A program made the translations under genes and the position numbers. From an uncultured Alphaproteobacteria bacterium (lineage in GTDB: Bacteria > Pseudomonadota > Alphaproteobacteria > Micropepsales > Micropepsaceae), in the NCBI GenBank assembly GCA_937865685.1, contig CALMGU010000052.1, positions 1 to 45,077 on the forward strand: a DNA stretch of 45,077 nucleotides, written 5' to 3'. The notes below the pieces were generated by a model, which saw nothing but the letters and a program-made list of their open reading frames with translations, was not told the origin of the DNA and made no database searches. Positions 43,829 through 45,077 of this stretch are shown piece by piece (the first letter of the stretch is position 1; each line of letters starts with the position of its first letter).

Positions 43829-45077
43829 CCAGCAACGGCGAGAAGAAGGGGAACAACCAGCCCGTGCTCGCAAACGCCAGGCCCATCGTCGAATCCAACC
43901 CGCCAAAGCGCGTCGTGAAGCCCAACGCCATCATCGCCGCAATCGTCAGCAGCGAAAGCCGCGCGCGTTTGAATGTACCGCCGAAAATGCGCGCCAGCGC
44001 ACCCGGCGAGAGTTTGAGCAAGGTACCCGCGATCAGGCCCGTGACAAGCAACGCCGTCCCCGTGGCCGAAAGCCAGTTGAAAGCGAAGACGGCTTCTTCA
44101 GCTTTCGGCGCGCTCACGACCGGTGCCGGGACGAACGCCACGGTGACCTGCACCGTGGAGTCCTCCTCCATCTCCGTCTGCGGCGGAACGCCCTGGGAGA
44201 TGACGCGACCCTCCAAGGGATCGCCCGGAGCGACCGGCGAGGTGATCACCTCGAGGGTGATGTTGGCCAGCGCGGCCACCCGCTGGGCCGACGCCTGTTG
44301 GAGGCCCACGAGATACGGCACCTTCGTGGTGGGTTTCGGGCCGGCGACCGAGATCGACACCGGCGTGTCCCGCGGCACCGCAGCGCCGGGTGCGGGATCG
44401 GACTCGAAGACGATCCCGGGGAGGAGGTCGTTCCGGAACACCTTCTTGATCTTGCCCACCCCCAGGCCGGACCGGCCGAGGTCGGCCAGCGCCTGCTCCA
44501 TCGTCTTGTTCAGGATGGGGGGCACGGTGCGGGGCGCCGGCCCCGACGACACCAGCAGCTGCACCGTCCCGCCGAGCGGCACGCGTGCCCGCTCGGGCGG
44601 GTCGGTGGCGATCACCTCGTTGGGACGGACGGTCTCGCTCGGCGTCGGAACCGTGACGACCTGCAGGCCCGACATCTGGAGCGTCGCCGCGGCGTCGGCC
44701 GACTGCTGGCCCCCGACGGCGGGAACGGCGAGGCCGAGCGGACCGTCGCTCGCGAGGATGACGACGAGTTCGCCCTGCTCGAGCTTCGACCCGGCCAGCG
44801 GACGCTGGTCGATGACCACGCCCTTCGGCTTCTCCTCGTTGGGCTGGAACTGCACCTGCACGGTGAACCCGGCGCGCTCGAGCTGGTCCTGCGCCGCGTG
44901 GATGTCGAGCGACTGCACGGCCGGCACCTCGAGTCGCGGCAACTCGATCGACCGGCTTCCCGCCAGGCTGTCGGTGAGTGCCCAGATCGACAGGGCGAGG
45001 CCGGCCAGCACGAGCCCCATGATCACGAGGAACTGCGCCGTGGTGCGTTGGGGGTCGACGATCTCGGGAGCGCCGAC
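43149..45077 (-). CDS. Chimeric open reading frame: PASTA domains + LctP fragment + PepSY C-terminal part (open at window edge)
   Basis: One uninterrupted frame of about 642 codons, open at the right edge. It begins with 17 codons and a membrane helix ([16 protein letters not shown]), then four PASTA repeats (about 44,130-44,940). Next come about 100 residues of L-lactate permease, then the C-terminal part of a PepSY-associated membrane protein that ends at the tonB start. These three parts belong to unrelated families and their codon habits differ. The joins fall near 44,110-44,140 and 43,810-43,830, the second inside the short shared stretch LGWLGVA. I know of no protein with this layout. 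An assembly or amplification chimera is the simplest explanation. See the three part features. Confidence 0.85.
   Translation of the reverse strand, partial: VGAPEIVDPQRTTAQFLVIMGLVLAGLALSIWALTDSLAGSRSIELPRLEVPAVQSLDIHAAQDQLERAGFTVQVQFQPNEEKPKGVVIDQRPLAGSKLEQGELVVILASDGPLGLAVPAVGGQQSADAAATLQMSGLQVVTVPTPSETVRPNEVIATDPPERARVPLGGTVQLLVSSGPAPRTVPPILNKTMEQALADLGRSGLGVGKIKKVFRNDLLPGIVFESDPAPGAAVPRDTPVSISVAGPKPTTKVPYLVGLQQASAQRVAALANITLEVITSPVAPGDPLEGRVISQGVPPQTEMEEDSTVQVTVAFVPAPVVSAPKAEEAVFAFNWLSATGTALLVTGLIAGTLLKLSPGALARIFGGTFKRARLSLLTIAAMMALGFTTRFGGLDSTMGLAFASTGWLFPFFSPLLGWLGVAMLALGVTGLVLWWPKRGQWKYAFLVRRTAKGLRFHRELHAATGIWIFVVFMIVSFSGVVIAFPNAFGLAGGGQAGGGVTFNLREGPEIAPLAGATAIGADEALAMARKAMPDATPTGISLPVRPDRTIMVNMLAHGAVGATVYIDPWRAQVVARRDPSQNFLAWQRPLHQGSGLGAIWKALVFLSGLVPALFVITGVVMWVKKRQRRLPMTAALAEEAAG
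43820..44130 (-). pseudogene. Internal fragment of L-lactate permease (LctP/LldP)
   Basis: About 100 residues from the second half of an LctP-type permease, aligned from memory to the E. coli LldP region FDWFSATGTAILF to FFSPFLGWLGVF. Here the blocks are [57 protein letters not shown] and [17 protein letters not shown] complete permease has about 550 residues and continues with LTGSDTSSNALF, which is missing. Both ends are cut inside the permease sequence. Codon choice is less C-ending than that of the PASTA part (many TTG, TCG, ACG), suggesting yet another donor. Confidence 0.8.
44130..45077 (-). pseudogene. PASTA-domain extracellular part of a PknB-type Ser/Thr kinase (actinobacterial type), cut on both sides
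   Basis: It starts with a juxtamembrane tail and one helix, then four PASTA repeats of about 65 residues each: [20 protein letters not shown], then [20 protein letters not shown], then [20 protein letters not shown], then [20 protein letters not shown]. The repeats close with [59 protein letters not shown] and [20 protein letters not shown]. Four PASTA repeats after one helix is the layout of PknB/StkP kinases that bind peptidoglycan stem peptides in Gram-positive bacteria. The kinase domain would lie beyond the right edge. Strong use of GTC, GTG, CTC, GAC and ACG codons differs from the rest of the window. Confidence 0.8.

Overview
This 45,077-base window is high-GC DNA from a Gram-negative, most likely alphaproteobacterial, chromosome. 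The basis is the Ppx/GppA-RlmE pair, the alphaproteobacterial-looking tRNA-Gln, a full HAE1-type RND permease, TonB, an LpxR-type outer-membrane protein, short PutA, and very tight gene packing with many ATGA-type stop/start overlaps. The genus cannot be fixed from sequence reading alone. Both edges cut genes. The right edge is not coherent with the rest and looks like a chimeric contig end.

Layout. 1-1300 (minus): RlmE (cut) and Ppx/GppA. 1.4-2.0 kb: an exported CHRD protein and tRNA-Gln(CUG). 2.1-6.6 kb: an unrecognised membrane-anchored protein, a MocR-type regulator and a secreted alpha-amino-acid ester hydrolase. 6.6-16.4 kb (minus): a nine-gene branched-chain/leucine catabolic operon (BCKDH E1alpha, E1beta, E2, acyl-CoA thioesterase, isovaleryl-CoA dehydrogenase, methylcrotonyl-CoA carboxylase beta and alpha, MaoC hydratase, CitE-like lyase). 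A divergent Lrp/AsnC regulator (BkdR-like) sits upstream, with an Lrp-like palindrome between them, followed by an acyl-CoA dehydrogenase and a thiolase. 19.3-24.6 kb (minus): an arginine/citrulline-ornithine-proline to glutamate operon (amidinotransferase-fold hydrolase, RocD, PutA) with its own divergent Lrp/AsnC regulator, then phenylalanine hydroxylase. 26-33.4 kb: LpxR-like protein, secreted dienelactone-hydrolase-type protein, exported M20 amidohydrolase, a small unknown protein, and two paralogous exported sorbosone/glucose-dehydrogenase-like beta-propellers either side of an exported M13 metallopeptidase. 34.9-42.5 kb: an RND permease without its usual partners, a TetR-SRPBCC pair divergent from a nitronate monooxygenase with a perfect palindromic operator between them, a second MocR regulator and a DUF983 protein. 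42.5-43.8 kb: TonB and the C-terminal part of a PepSY membrane protein.

Together the genes describe a heterotroph that degrades peptides and amino acids. Exported peptidases and hydrolases feed leucine/valine/isoleucine, arginine/ornithine/proline and phenylalanine catabolism, and two of these modules carry their own divergent Lrp-family sensor.

The most unusual sequence is 43,149-45,077. It is one open frame joining four PASTA domains of an actinobacterial-type PknB kinase, a fragment of an L-lactate permease (LctP) of about 100 residues, and the C-terminal part of the PepSY protein. I read it as a three-donor in-frame chimera, most probably an assembly or amplification artefact, and not a new protein architecture. 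The best biological observations are the M. tuberculosis-like leucine/itaconate gene set, the compact regulator palindromes, and the ornithine-centred operon.
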